From NCBI GenBank assembly GCA_040400085.1, contig JBBAQX010000014.1, positions 1 to 64,000 on the forward strand: DNA of 64,000 nt. Reading direction: 5' to 3'. This DNA comes from HNR sp040400085 (lineage in GTDB: Bacteria > Actinomycetota > Actinomycetes > Actinomycetales > Microbacteriaceae). Made by a program: the position numbers and the translations under genes. The notes under the pieces are model-generated. The model was not told the origin of the DNA. It saw nothing but the letters and a program-made list of their open reading frames with translations, and made no database searches. How positions within the stretch are numbered: the first letter of the stretch is position 1; each line of letters starts with the position of its first letter. Shown here in pieces: positions 44,080 to 52,379 of this stretch.

Positions 44080-45137
44080 CAACATCTACACAATTCGCTG
44101 ACGCACCTCAGAGGCTGACACCAACCGAAGCGCACCCGCTCAACAACGCGATAGGTAACGTTCTGAAACGACGCGAGACCAGCATCGTTATCGCGATCCT
44201 CGTTGTGGTTTCGGCGGCGACTCTGATGAACAGTCAATTTCTGTTCTCGGGTGATGGCTTCCGGAACCTGCTCCTCAACCCGGCGATCTACATCCTCATC
44301 TCGGTGGGTGTTGCGATGGTCATCATCACCCGCAGCGTGGATCTCTCGGTCAGCTCGACGCTCGGCCTCACCGCATATCTCACGGGCCGCCTGTTTATTG
44401 ATTTCCCGGGGATCCCAATTGTCGCGGTATTTCTCACTGGGATCATCGCTGGAGGGATGCTCGGACTCATCAACGGCGCGCTTGTAGCTTATGCGCGCGT
44501 CCCCGCGATGGTGATCACTCTTGGCACACTGTATGCCTACCGCGGCCTCAACGTCGCGTGGGCCGGCAGCACCCGAATCAATCCACAAGACATGCCGAAG
44601 GGCTTCACCGCGCTGGGCACCGCGCAGCTCTTCTCCATCCCTGTGCTCACCATCATCGCGCTCATCGTGGTGATTGCACTCGCCTGGTATATGAAGAACA
44701 CCCGCGGTGGTCGTGAATTCTATGCGCTCGGCTCTGACCCAGAGGCAGCGCAGCTTTACGGGCTCAACGTGGTTCGGCGCAACCTCATCGCTTTCGTGTT
44801 GTGCGGTGCTCTTGCAGGCCTAGCCGGGGTTCTCTACGCGGCCCGATACGGAACCATTGACTCTGCGGCAGGCTACGGCGTTGAGCTGACTGCCATCGGC
44901 GGTGCGGTGATCGGCGGCGTCGCAATCTCGGGCGGCGTCGGAACCCTCTGGGGCGCAGCCTTCGGCGCCACACTGCTTCTCACGATTAAGAGCGCGTTGC
45001 CGGTTCTCGGTGTCCAAGACTTTTGGCAACAGGCTGTTGTGGGCGTACTGATCATCGGGGCTATCGTGCTCGACCGCCTGCTCGCCCTGCGCCAACACAA
45101 GAAACTCATCACCGCAACCAAGGGGGCGTCCACATGA
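44076..45137 (+). CDS. rhaP: rhamnose ABC importer, permease 1
   Basis: 353 residues, CUT2 permease with about 8-10 membrane helices. VAMVIITRSVDLSVSSTLGLTAY is the family's conserved early segment and GSDPEAAQLYGLNVVRRNLIAF the cytoplasmic coupling loop. GTG start overlapping the ATPase stop, ATG of the next permease overlapping its own stop: a tightly coupled operon. Forms the membrane pore with the next gene product. Confidence 0.88.
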   Translation: MTTSTQFADAPQRLTPTEAHPLNNAIGNVLKRRETSIVIAILVVVSAATLMNSQFLFSGDGFRNLLLNPAIYILISVGVAMVIITRSVDLSVSSTLGLTAYLTGRLFIDFPGIPIVAVFLTGIIAGGMLGLINGALVAYARVPAMVITLGTLYAYRGLNVAWAGSTRINPQDMPKGFTALGTAQLFSIPVLTIIALIVVIALAWYMKNTRGGREFYALGSDPEAAQLYGLNVVRRNLIAFVLCGALAGLAGVLYAARYGTIDSAAGYGVELTAIGGAVIGGVAISGGVGTLWGAAFGATLLLTIKSALPVLGVQDFWQQAVVGVLIIGAIVLDRLLALRQHKKLITATKGAST

Positions 45138-46204
45138 CAACCATCTGGGCCTCTGCAAAGGCAAACTCACAAACCAAAACGTATAAAGACTACGCAAAGC
45201 CTCTCTGGCAACGAACCCTCTTGACCGCCGAAGCCGCCGTGATTCTCGGACTCATAGTGGTTGCCATCTACGCGTCGATCACGGTCAACAACTTTTCTAG
45301 CCAAATCACGTTGTACTACCTACTCCGTGATATCACCCCCATCCTACTCATCGCGTTGCCCATGACGCTGATTATCGTTACAGGAGAAATTGACCTTTCT
45401 GTCGCCAGCGTGCTTGCCCTGTCGAGCGTGACGTTCGGGTTGATGATTCAGGCGGGATGGTCGGCACCACTCGCTATCGCAGGCACCCTCGTCGTCGGCC
45501 TCGTCTGCGGCTCGATTAACGGATTCCTAGTTACTGCAGTTGGGCTTCCCTCCCTCGCCGTCACGATTGGGACTATGGCGGCATTCCGTGGGATCGCACA
45601 GGGCATCCTTGGCACAACTGCGATCACGACGTTTCCCGACGAATGGACCAAATTGACCGCTACAAAGATCGGAACCACGGGCATCCCCGTTCTATCGATC
45701 CTGGTACTGGCACTCATCATCGTATTCGCCATCGTGATGCACTTCACACCCTTTGGCCGCGGAGTCTTTGCGATCGGTTTGAGTTCCGAAGCCGCACAGT
45801 TCTCAGGCGTGAATGTGCAGCGAACCAAGTTCATCCTGTTCCTGCTCGCCGGGCTCCTTTCTTCGCTGGCCGGGATCTACCTCACCTTGAAGACGAGTAC
45901 CGCGCGAGCCGAGAACGGAACGGGCCTCGAACTCACCGTCATCGCAGCGGTGCTGCTCGGCGGGGTCTCTATATTCGGAGGGCGCGGGGCGATGCACGGA
46001 GTTATAGCTGGCGTCTTGCTGATCGGAACCATCGAAAGCGCGCTTCGGCTTGCGAACGTCACCTCAGACGTGAGCCGCATCATCGTTGGCACCTTGCTGG
46101 TGCTCTCTGTAGTCTCGCCCAGCCTGCTGGGGTGGATTCGCGGACGGAAACGCCGCAGCATCACGCCGGGCACACAAACCCAAGCCTTTCTCGCCAAGAG
46201 TTAG
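45134..46204 (+). CDS. rhaQ: rhamnose ABC importer, permease 2
   Basis: 356 residues from the ATG at 45134, which overlaps the previous stop (ATGA); the frame remains open upstream but overlaps rhaP. CUT2 permease: LPMTLIIVTGEIDLSVASVLALS early on, GLSSEAAQFSGVNVQRTKFILF as the coupling loop, and LGGVSIFGGRGAMHGVIAGVLLIG late. Partner of the preceding permease. Confidence 0.88.
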   Translation: MTTIWASAKANSQTKTYKDYAKPLWQRTLLTAEAAVILGLIVVAIYASITVNNFSSQITLYYLLRDITPILLIALPMTLIIVTGEIDLSVASVLALSSVTFGLMIQAGWSAPLAIAGTLVVGLVCGSINGFLVTAVGLPSLAVTIGTMAAFRGIAQGILGTTAITTFPDEWTKLTATKIGTTGIPVLSILVLALIIVFAIVMHFTPFGRGVFAIGLSSEAAQFSGVNVQRTKFILFLLAGLLSSLAGIYLTLKTSTARAENGTGLELTVIAAVLLGGVSIFGGRGAMHGVIAGVLLIGTIESALRLANVTSDVSRIIVGTLLVLSVVSPSLLGWIRGRKRRSITPGTQTQAFLAKS

Positions 46205-46287
46205 CTTGCACCCGCCGGGGTTATCTCGGCGACACACCTGCCGGGGTCCCTCGGTAACACACAGATAGAAATGAAGGGTAGGACACA

Positions 46288-47331
46288 ATGTTGTTTCACA
46301 CCAAGGGTCGTGGCCGGGTATCTGCAATCGGCTCGGTAGCAGCGCTGGCGGTTAGTCTTGTATTGGTTGCTTCGGGCTGCTCGAGCGATATCGGTTCGTC
46401 CGGCGGCACCGCGAGCGGCGACCTCACGGTCACCTTCCTTCCTAAAAACTTAGGAAACCCATATTTTGATGCCTCGAGCAAGGGCGGTAAAGCAGCTGTC
46501 TCAGAGCTGGGGGGTACGTTTGCCCAGGTCGGTCCGGCCGAAGCTGCACCCGACTCGCAAGTTCCGTTCATCCAGACCGCGGCCCAGCAAGGAGTAAAGG
46601 CTCTTGTAATCTCAGCGAACGATCCCACCGCCATCGGCTCGGCCCTGAAAGAGGCGATGGATGCTGGTACCAAAGTTGTCACGTTCGACTCAGACACCGA
46701 TGCAAAGTACCGCGATCTCTTCGTGAACCAGGCTGACGCTGCCGGAATCGCAAAGGTTCAGGTGGAGATGATCGCCGAGCAGATCGGGGATGCTGGCAAT
46801 ATTGCAATTCTGTCCGCAGCAGCCAACGCCACAAACCAGAACGCGTGGATCGAACTCATGAAAAAGGATCTCGCCGCGAACCACCCGAACATCAAGCTGG
46901 TAGATACAGTTTACGGTAACGACGACGACCAAACCTCGTTCGATAAGACCGCCGCGCTGCTGCAGACGTACCCGAATCTCAAGGGCATCATCTCCCCCAC
47001 CACGGTCGGCATCGCCTCCGCGGCTCGCTACCTGTCGACCTCTGACAAGAAGGGCACCGTCGCTCTCACCGGACTCGGAACTCCGAACGATATGCGCGAC
47101 TACATCGAAAACGGAACGGTGAAGGAATTCGCCCTCTGGAATCCGGAAGACCTGGGATTCCTCGCAGCCTATGCCGCCGCCGCGCTCGTTGACGGAACCA
47201 TCACCGGCAAGGAAGGCGACACTTTCACGGCTGGCAAACTTGGTGAGTTCACGGTCGGTAAGGACCAGACCGTGTTGCTGGGCGACCCATACAAGTTCAA
47301 CAAGGACAACATCGGGGACTTCAACTTCTAG
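46288..47331 (+). CDS. rhaS: rhamnose ABC importer, substrate-binding lipoprotein
   Basis: 347 residues. Signal peptide ends in the lipobox LVASGCS, so it is tethered outside the membrane. Periplasmic-binding fold type I: FLPKNLGNPYFDASSKGGK (rhamnose/ribose-type N-terminus), VKALVISANDPTAI and GLGTPNDMRDYIENG. AAGGGTAGGA precedes the ATG. Last gene of the importer operon, 83 nt after the second permease, with a structured hairpin downstream. Confidence 0.9.
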   Translation: MLFHTKGRGRVSAIGSVAALAVSLVLVASGCSSDIGSSGGTASGDLTVTFLPKNLGNPYFDASSKGGKAAVSELGGTFAQVGPAEAAPDSQVPFIQTAAQQGVKALVISANDPTAIGSALKEAMDAGTKVVTFDSDTDAKYRDLFVNQADAAGIAKVQVEMIAEQIGDAGNIAILSAAANATNQNAWIELMKKDLAANHPNIKLVDTVYGNDDDQTSFDKTAALLQTYPNLKGIISPTTVGIASAARYLSTSDKKGTVALTGLGTPNDMRDYIENGTVKEFALWNPEDLGFLAAYAAAALVDGTITGKEGDTFTAGKLGEFTVGKDQTVLLGDPYKFNKDNIGDFNF

Positions 47332-47386
47332 CCCGTTCTCTCCCCGTATTTTCCTGTTTGCCCGTTCAGGTATTTCTCCGGTATTT

Positions 47387-47449
47387 CGGCCCACGTTTCG
47401 CGGTTGGGCCCAAGCTGCGGCTTGGGCCCGAAACCCGTAGCGTGGGCCG
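47387..47449. terminator. compound hairpin between convergent rhaS and nucleoside hydrolase
   Basis: An inner perfect stem GGGCCCAAGC-TGCG-GCTTGGGCCC (47406-47429) sits inside outer arms CGGCCCACG (47387-47395) and CGTGGGCCG (47441-47449), with GTTTCG/CGAAAC able to pair between. It lies midway between converging genes and is symmetric, so it can act as a bidirectional terminator. Confidence 0.7.
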
Positions 47450-47478
47450 ACCGTACTAGCTCGTGGGCAGCAACCCGG

Positions 47479-48423
47479 CTAAGCGCCCAGCGCTTGCAGG
47501 AACCGTTCGTGGAAGCCCTCGGTGTCGAGCGAACGCACGATCCTGATCACCCCGGGGGCCGACGGGTCGGTGGGCGCAGGGACGAAACGTCGCTCGTCCG
47601 CGACGACCTGTCCGCGAGAGGATGCCCCGCGCAGCTCAATATGAGCCGGTAGCGTCTCGTACGTAGCCAACGACGGGTCGAGCGCCAAGGCTAGCGCAAG
47701 CGGGTCGTGCAAGACGCATGTGCGATACCCGAAGATCGGCTCGTAGTTATCCATGTAGAAACTCATGATGCGCGAGGCAAATTGGGCACGGGGATCTTCC
47801 GAACGTTCGATGCGTTCGACCGCCTCCGCGCTCAGAGCGGCGGCCATCGTAATCTCGAGTCCAACGAAGAGCACATCCCAGGCCGCGTCAATCACCAGCT
47901 GTGCTGCCTCCGGATCGTGCCACACATTGGCCTCGGCTACCGCAGAAATATTGCCGGCAACGCCGACAGAACCGCCCATCACCACGACGCTTTTGACTAG
48001 CTGTGGGAGATTTGGTTCCAGCATCAGGGCCATCGCGATATTCGTGAACGGACCAACCGCCACCAGAGTCAGCTCCCCCGGCTGGCTCCGCGCCAACCTC
48101 ACGATTTCGACAGCGGCCATGTCGCCCGCGATTGTGCGCCCTGAGTGAGTAACCCCGGCATCGCCAAGACCGTCGTCGCCGTGAACGTGTTCCGAGGTCA
48201 AAAGAGGCTGAGCCAGGGGCCTAGCCGCTCCCTCGTAGACAGGGACCTTGGTAAGACCGAGAAAATCCAGAACGGTCACTGTGTTGCGCGCGCCTGTCTC
48301 GACGGGGACGTTGCCGTGCGTCACGGTGCACGCGACGTACTCGGCACCGTGGTGCGCCCCGTAAAGCAGGGCTAGTGCATCATCGACTCCGGTGTCGCAA
48401 TCAAAAATGACGGGGATGCCCAT
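47479..48423 (-). CDS. inosine-uridine nucleoside hydrolase family protein
   Basis: 314 residues. N-terminal calcium/ribose motif FDCDTGVDDALAL is diagnostic, with VVVMGGSVGVAGNISAVAEANVWHDPEAA as the second family block. Hydrolyses ribonucleosides to base and ribose in the cytoplasm; base specificity unknown. AGGAG precedes the ATG. Lies on the opposite strand inside the rhamnose locus, so it is probably independent of it. Confidence 0.92.
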   Translation of the reverse strand: MGIPVIFDCDTGVDDALALLYGAHHGAEYVACTVTHGNVPVETGARNTVTVLDFLGLTKVPVYEGAARPLAQPLLTSEHVHGDDGLGDAGVTHSGRTIAGDMAAVEIVRLARSQPGELTLVAVGPFTNIAMALMLEPNLPQLVKSVVVMGGSVGVAGNISAVAEANVWHDPEAAQLVIDAAWDVLFVGLEITMAAALSAEAVERIERSEDPRAQFASRIMSFYMDNYEPIFGYRTCVLHDPLALALALDPSLATYETLPAHIELRGASSRGQVVADERRFVPAPTDPSAPGVIRIVRSLDTEGFHERFLQALGA

Positions 48424-48530
48424 ACCCTTTTCTCCTTCGCGCTTGGTTGGTCTAGCCCAAGCTTACGGGCTAGGCCTGGCCTGCTCCGTTCCGCCCGGCG
48501 AATTCACCCGTGTCACGCCGGACCCCGAAC

Positions 48531-48560
48531 CGCGCACGCGCACGCGCACGCGCACGCGCA
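48531..48560. repeat. five copies of CGCGCA
   Basis: A pure alternating purine-pyrimidine run of 30 bp between divergent genes. Such runs are prone to Z-DNA and slippage. No known site is recognised. Confidence 0.9.
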
Positions 48561-48636
48561 GCGATGCTCCTTGCCCTGCACCGCACCAGGGCATACGGTA
48601 AAGGATGTCACATACGTTAAAATTGAGGAGTTAAAG

Positions 48637-49785
48637 ATGTCTTCGGTAGTTCCTGTACGTACTGTTATGAGTCCTGGGCGTTACGTTCAAGCTCGTGGTG
48701 CAATTTCACGGCTGGGCGAGTTCACGGCAACTTTGGGATCCAAGCCTCTCATCGTTGCCGATGATATTGTGTGGTCTTTAGTCGGCGATCAACTGAGCGA
48801 ATCATTCGCCGCAGCAAATTTAACTGTCACCCATGAAAAATTCGCCGGGTTTGCGACCGCTCGTATCGTTAATCATCTGGTGGAGGTGATCAAGGCCAAC
48901 GGAACCGACGTTGTGCTCGGCGTCGGCGGCGGAAGCACCATCGACGCGGTGAAGGCCGCTGGACATCTGGCAAATATCAAGTGGGTTTCTGTTCCAACAG
49001 TGGCCTCTACGGATGCTCCCACATCTGCGCTCTCAGTAATTTACACCGAGGACGGCACCTTCGAGGAGTACCGTTTCTTCCCGCATAACCCGGACCTCGT
49101 CCTGATAGACACCCAGCTAGTGGCGAATGCCCCGGTCAAGTTTTTGATCGCTGGCGTTGGTGATGCTCTTGCAACATGGCTGGAGGCGCGGGCGACTCAG
49201 CGCGCGCATGCCACCACGATGGCCGGAGGTTTACAGACCGAGACAGCCATCGCGTTGGCGAGGCTTTCCTGGGACATCATCTGGGAGAACGCGTTATTTG
49301 CGATCGAAGCTGTGAAAGAGAACTTGGTCACCCCCGCCGTGGAAAAGTTGGTAGAGGCCAACACGCTTCTCTCAGGTCTCGGATTTGAGTCCGGCGGATT
49401 GGCTGCGGCTCACGCAATCCACAACGGATTAACGGCAGCAGCACAAACGCACGGGTTGACTCACGGCCAGAAAGTCAACATCGGCTCGCTCACGCAACTT
49501 GTCTTAGAAGGAGCTCCCTCACAAGAAATCCGCGAGTTCATCATCTTCACGACCAAAGTTGGCCTGCCAAATACGCTGAGCGAAATTGGGTTGAAGGTAA
49601 CCGATGAGGACGATCTTCGCCGGGTTGCAGAAGCCGCCCTGGTGCCAGGGGAGACGATCCACAACATGCCTTTCCCCGTCACAGTGACAGAGCTAATGGA
49701 TGCCCTGAAATCGATCGAGGGCCTCTCTCGCCAGGTCCGTGCCGAGGCTGGCCTTCCCGAGCCGGTGTTTTACGTAGCGCACTAG
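48637..49785 (+). CDS. iron-containing alcohol dehydrogenase, glycerol dehydrogenase type
   Basis: 382 residues from the ATG at 48637 (GGAG 6 nt upstream). NAD-binding GVGGGSTIDAVKAAG; metal ligands by analogy D in VGDALATWLEA, H in AAHAIHNGL and H in LTHGQKV. Family members oxidise glycerol or act on glycerol-1-phosphate and related diols. In the rhamnose setting it could process 1,2-propanediol or lactaldehyde, but no operator like that of the rhamnose genes precedes it. Its codons are noticeably more A+T rich than those of the rhamnose enzymes, which may mean later acquisition. Confidence 0.87.
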   Translation: MSSVVPVRTVMSPGRYVQARGAISRLGEFTATLGSKPLIVADDIVWSLVGDQLSESFAAANLTVTHEKFAGFATARIVNHLVEVIKANGTDVVLGVGGGSTIDAVKAAGHLANIKWVSVPTVASTDAPTSALSVIYTEDGTFEEYRFFPHNPDLVLIDTQLVANAPVKFLIAGVGDALATWLEARATQRAHATTMAGGLQTETAIALARLSWDIIWENALFAIEAVKENLVTPAVEKLVEANTLLSGLGFESGGLAAAHAIHNGLTAAAQTHGLTHGQKVNIGSLTQLVLEGAPSQEIREFIIFTTKVGLPNTLSEIGLKVTDEDDLRRVAEAALVPGETIHNMPFPVTVTELMDALKSIEGLSRQVRAEAGLPEPVFYVAH

Positions 49786-49799
49786 TAGAAGTGGGTTAG

Positions 49800-49831
49800 G
49801 GGGAATCGAGTAGTTCTTCGCTCGATTCCCC
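49800..49831 (+). terminator. hairpin after the dehydrogenase gene
   Basis: GGGGAATCGAG (49800-49810) pairs with CTCGATTCCCC (49821-49831) and is followed by TTCGTCT. It lies 14 nt after the stop codon. Confidence 0.75.
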
Positions 49832-49860
49832 TTCGTCTGGCTCGCATTGATTGGGCCGCA

Positions 49861-49888
49861 GGCATCAGGCATCAGGCATCAGGCATCA
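49861..49888. repeat. four copies of GGCATCA at the end of a phosphotransferase gene
   Basis: Four perfect 7-bp units; the last contains the TGA stop of the minus-strand gene, so slippage here would leave the protein unchanged. Confidence 0.9.
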
Positions 49889-50611
49889 GGCACGCAGACT
49901 GGAGAGGAACTCAGCTTCCCGAACATACATCGCGGCGTCGTCCCGAAGGTGGGGCTTCCCCAGCTCTTCCGCCTTCGCCGCCGAGATATTCCCGAGGTCG
50001 CGCAAGCGAATAATCGCGACCCGCAGAACATCGTCCCAACAATCCGTCGACCCATAGGCATCGAGGATAATCTGCACCCGTTGACGTGCGTGCCCAAGTC
50101 CGGGCGCATTCGTCGGGGTATTCGCGGTGAGGGGTACGGCCCTCGTCGCGAAATAGGCGATATCCCAGAGGCGCGGACCAGGCGAGCACATGTCGAAATC
50201 GATGGCACCAATGAGTTTGCCGCCCTCAAAAACCAGGTTGTGGGGCGAGAAATCGTTGTGACAGATCACTTCGCTGGGAATCCGAACGGGTAATTGCCAC
50301 ACGGCCCCGTCGAGAGCAAACCCGACGCTGGCATCGTGCAGCTGCCGGAGCCGACGTGCCCCCTCGATCAGCACCTGCTCATCCCATACCCAATCTGGCA
50401 AAGGGTAGAGGGGAACATCTCCCTCCAGAAAGGTCAGCCGCTCGCGCCCGCCCTCGATACCCAACGGCCGTGGAACCCATGAGACCCCGGCTACCGCCAG
50501 AAATTCGAGGTAGCGATGCACGGTTGGCGTCCACGGGCCTGCATTGCGCAGTACCGTGTCGCCGGAACGCTCGACAGCGTTCATGTTTCCGCCGGGGAGT
50601 AATCCGTCCAT
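49886..50611 (-). CDS. aminoglycoside phosphotransferase (APH)-fold kinase
   Basis: 241 residues. Catalytic loop HNDFSPHNLVF and metal-binding IDFDMCSPGPRLWDIAYF define the APH/choline-kinase fold. Substrate unknown: such kinases act on antibiotics, sugars or amino alcohols. A -10-like TAGACT ends 7 nt before the ATG at 50611 and there is no Shine-Dalgarno sequence, so it is probably leaderless; an internal ATG at 50584 is an alternative. Divergent from rhaM. Confidence 0.85.
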   Translation of the reverse strand: MDGLLPGGNMNAVERSGDTVLRNAGPWTPTVHRYLEFLAVAGVSWVPRPLGIEGGRERLTFLEGDVPLYPLPDWVWDEQVLIEGARRLRQLHDASVGFALDGAVWQLPVRIPSEVICHNDFSPHNLVFEGGKLIGAIDFDMCSPGPRLWDIAYFATRAVPLTANTPTNAPGLGHARQRVQIILDAYGSTDCWDDVLRVAIIRLRDLGNISAAKAEELGKPHLRDDAAMYVREAEFLSSLRA

Positions 50612-50666
50612 CCCGAAAGTCTAGCGTCGACATCCAGCCCGGTCAGTGCGTTCTGTTCGCGTGTGA

Positions 50667-50698
50667 TTGACTGCGGTTATGCAACGCGCTAGTGTAAT
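50667..50698 (+). promoter_or_regulatory. promoter of the rhamnose catabolic operon
   Basis: TTGACT (50667-50672) is followed by TAGTGT (50690-50695, 17-bp spacer) or TGTAAT (50693-50698, 20-bp spacer). The LacI-type operator follows immediately. Confidence 0.55.
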
Positions 50699-50706
50699 CT
50701 TGTAAT

Positions 50707-50718
50707 TGAAACGTTTCA
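50707..50718. promoter_or_regulatory. LacI-family operator TGAAACGTTTCA, second copy
   Basis: Identical to the importer operator, including the AAT ahead of it. Placed about 70 nt before the rhaM start and just after the -10. Confidence 0.8.
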
Positions 50719-50789
50719 CTACAGCGTAGTCATACCCCCTGCGGCCACGTCACGCAGTACATGAAAACCGTAACCGAGAGGACTCAGCG

Positions 50790-51158
50790 TTGAGCGCTCC
50801 ACGACCACAGCAAGCAACGCCGCAACGTGTGTGCTTCCAGCTCCAGGTAAAATCCGCCCGCCTAGAGGAATACAAGCAGCGCCACACTGCCGTCTGGCCA
50901 GACATGCTCCGGGCGCTGAAACAAACTGGCTGGCAGAACTACTCCCTCTTCCTCAGGCAAGACGGGCTCCTCATCGGATACTTCGAGACCGAGAACCTGG
51001 AACGCGCCCAACACGGCATGGCGCAGACCGAAGTCAACGAACGCTGGCAGGCCGAGATGGCCGAGTTTTTCGAAGGTCTCGACGGACAGCCCGATACCGG
51101 TTTCCTGCAGCTCGACGAGATCTTCAACCTCGAGGAACAGCTTGCGACGCTCGAGTAG
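50790..51158 (+). CDS. rhaM: L-rhamnose mutarotase
   Basis: 122 residues from a TTG start with GAGAGGA 8 nt upstream, longer than the usual about 104 because of an N-terminal extension. RVCFQLQVKSARLEEYKQRH gives the catalytic histidine, and HTAVWPDMLRALKQTGWQNYSLFL is the family core. Interconverts alpha and beta anomers of rhamnose for the isomerase. First gene of the catabolic operon. Confidence 0.93.
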   Translation: MSAPRPQQATPQRVCFQLQVKSARLEEYKQRHTAVWPDMLRALKQTGWQNYSLFLRQDGLLIGYFETENLERAQHGMAQTEVNERWQAEMAEFFEGLDGQPDTGFLQLDEIFNLEEQLATLE

Positions 51159-51212
51159 GAGCACGAGCATCCGTCAATCGAACAACACGCACAAACCAGA
51201 TCGGAATCCATC

Positions 51213-52379
51213 GTGAGTCTCAAGACTGAAATCCTCGCCCAACTCGAAAACCAGGCCATCGAGGTGCCCTCGTGGGCATACGGTAACTCGGGAACCCGAT
51301 TCCGCGTGTTCGGCACGCCCGGTACGCCGCGCACCCCGTTCGAGAAGGTGTCCGACGCGGCGCAGGTGAATAAACTCACGGCGCTCACGCCGACCGTGGC
51401 GCTCCACATCCCGTGGGATCAGGTCGACGACTACGGGCAGCTCAGACGGCACGCAGAGAACGAGGGGATCACCCTCGGCACCATCAACTCCAACACGTTC
51501 CAAGACGAGGCGTACAAGCTCGGCAGCCTGACCCACACCGACAAGTCGGTGCGGCAGAAGGCCATCGACCACCACTTTGAGTGCATCGACGTCATGAATG
51601 CCACAGGGGTGCGTGACCTCAAGATCTGGCTCGCCGACGGCACCAACTACCCCGGCCAGGGCGATATCCGCGGCCGCCAGGATCGCCTCGCCGAGTCGCT
51701 CGCCGCGATCTACGAGCGGCTGGGCCTCGATCAACGGATGCTCCTGGAATACAAATTCTTCGAGCCCGCTTTCTACCACACAGACGTCCCCGACTGGGGC
51801 ACAAGCTTCGCGCACACGAGCGCCCTTGGCGACCGAGCCAAGGTCGTGCTCGATACCGGACACCACGCGCCCGGCACGAACATCGAGTTCATCGTGGCCC
51901 AGCTGCTGCGGCTGGGCAAGCTGGGGGCGTTCGATTTCAACTCACGATTCTACGCGGACGACGACCTGATCGTCGGGGCCGCCGACCCGTATCAGCTGTT
52001 CCGCATCATGTACGAGGTAGTGCGGGGCGGGGCGCTCGACCCGGTGAGCGAGGTGGCCTTCGTGCTCGACCAGTGCCACAACATCGAGGAGAAGATTCCC
52101 GGCCAGATCCGCAGCGTGCTCAATGTACAGGAGATGACGGCCCGCGCGCTGCTCGTCGACCGCGCCGCGCTGCTCGCCGCGCAGGAGGCCGGGGACGTGC
52201 TCGGCGCGAACGAGATCTTTATCGACGCGTTCTACACCGACGTGCGCGCCGACCTGGCCGCCTGGCGCGAGTCGCGCGGCCTGCCAGCTGACCCGATTGC
52301 TGCGTACCAGGCGTCGGGATACCAGGAACGTATCAACGAAGAACGAGCCGGGGGAACCCAGGCAAGTTGGGGAGCATAA
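51213..52379 (+). CDS. rhaI: L-rhamnose isomerase
   Basis: 388 residues; GTG start. TIM-barrel isomerase of the RhaI type found in Actinobacteria and rhizobia, converting L-rhamnose to L-rhamnulose with Mn2+. Marks: VALHIPWD, ADGTNYPGQGDIRGRQDRL, LLEYKFFEPAFYHTDVPDWG, VVLDTGHHAPGTNIE and DFNSRFYADDDLIVGAADP. The stop overlaps the next ATG (TAATG). Confidence 0.95.
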   Translation: MSLKTEILAQLENQAIEVPSWAYGNSGTRFRVFGTPGTPRTPFEKVSDAAQVNKLTALTPTVALHIPWDQVDDYGQLRRHAENEGITLGTINSNTFQDEAYKLGSLTHTDKSVRQKAIDHHFECIDVMNATGVRDLKIWLADGTNYPGQGDIRGRQDRLAESLAAIYERLGLDQRMLLEYKFFEPAFYHTDVPDWGTSFAHTSALGDRAKVVLDTGHHAPGTNIEFIVAQLLRLGKLGAFDFNSRFYADDDLIVGAADPYQLFRIMYEVVRGGALDPVSEVAFVLDQCHNIEEKIPGQIRSVLNVQEMTARALLVDRAALLAAQEAGDVLGANEIFIDAFYTDVRADLAAWRESRGLPADPIAAYQASGYQERINEERAGGTQASWGA

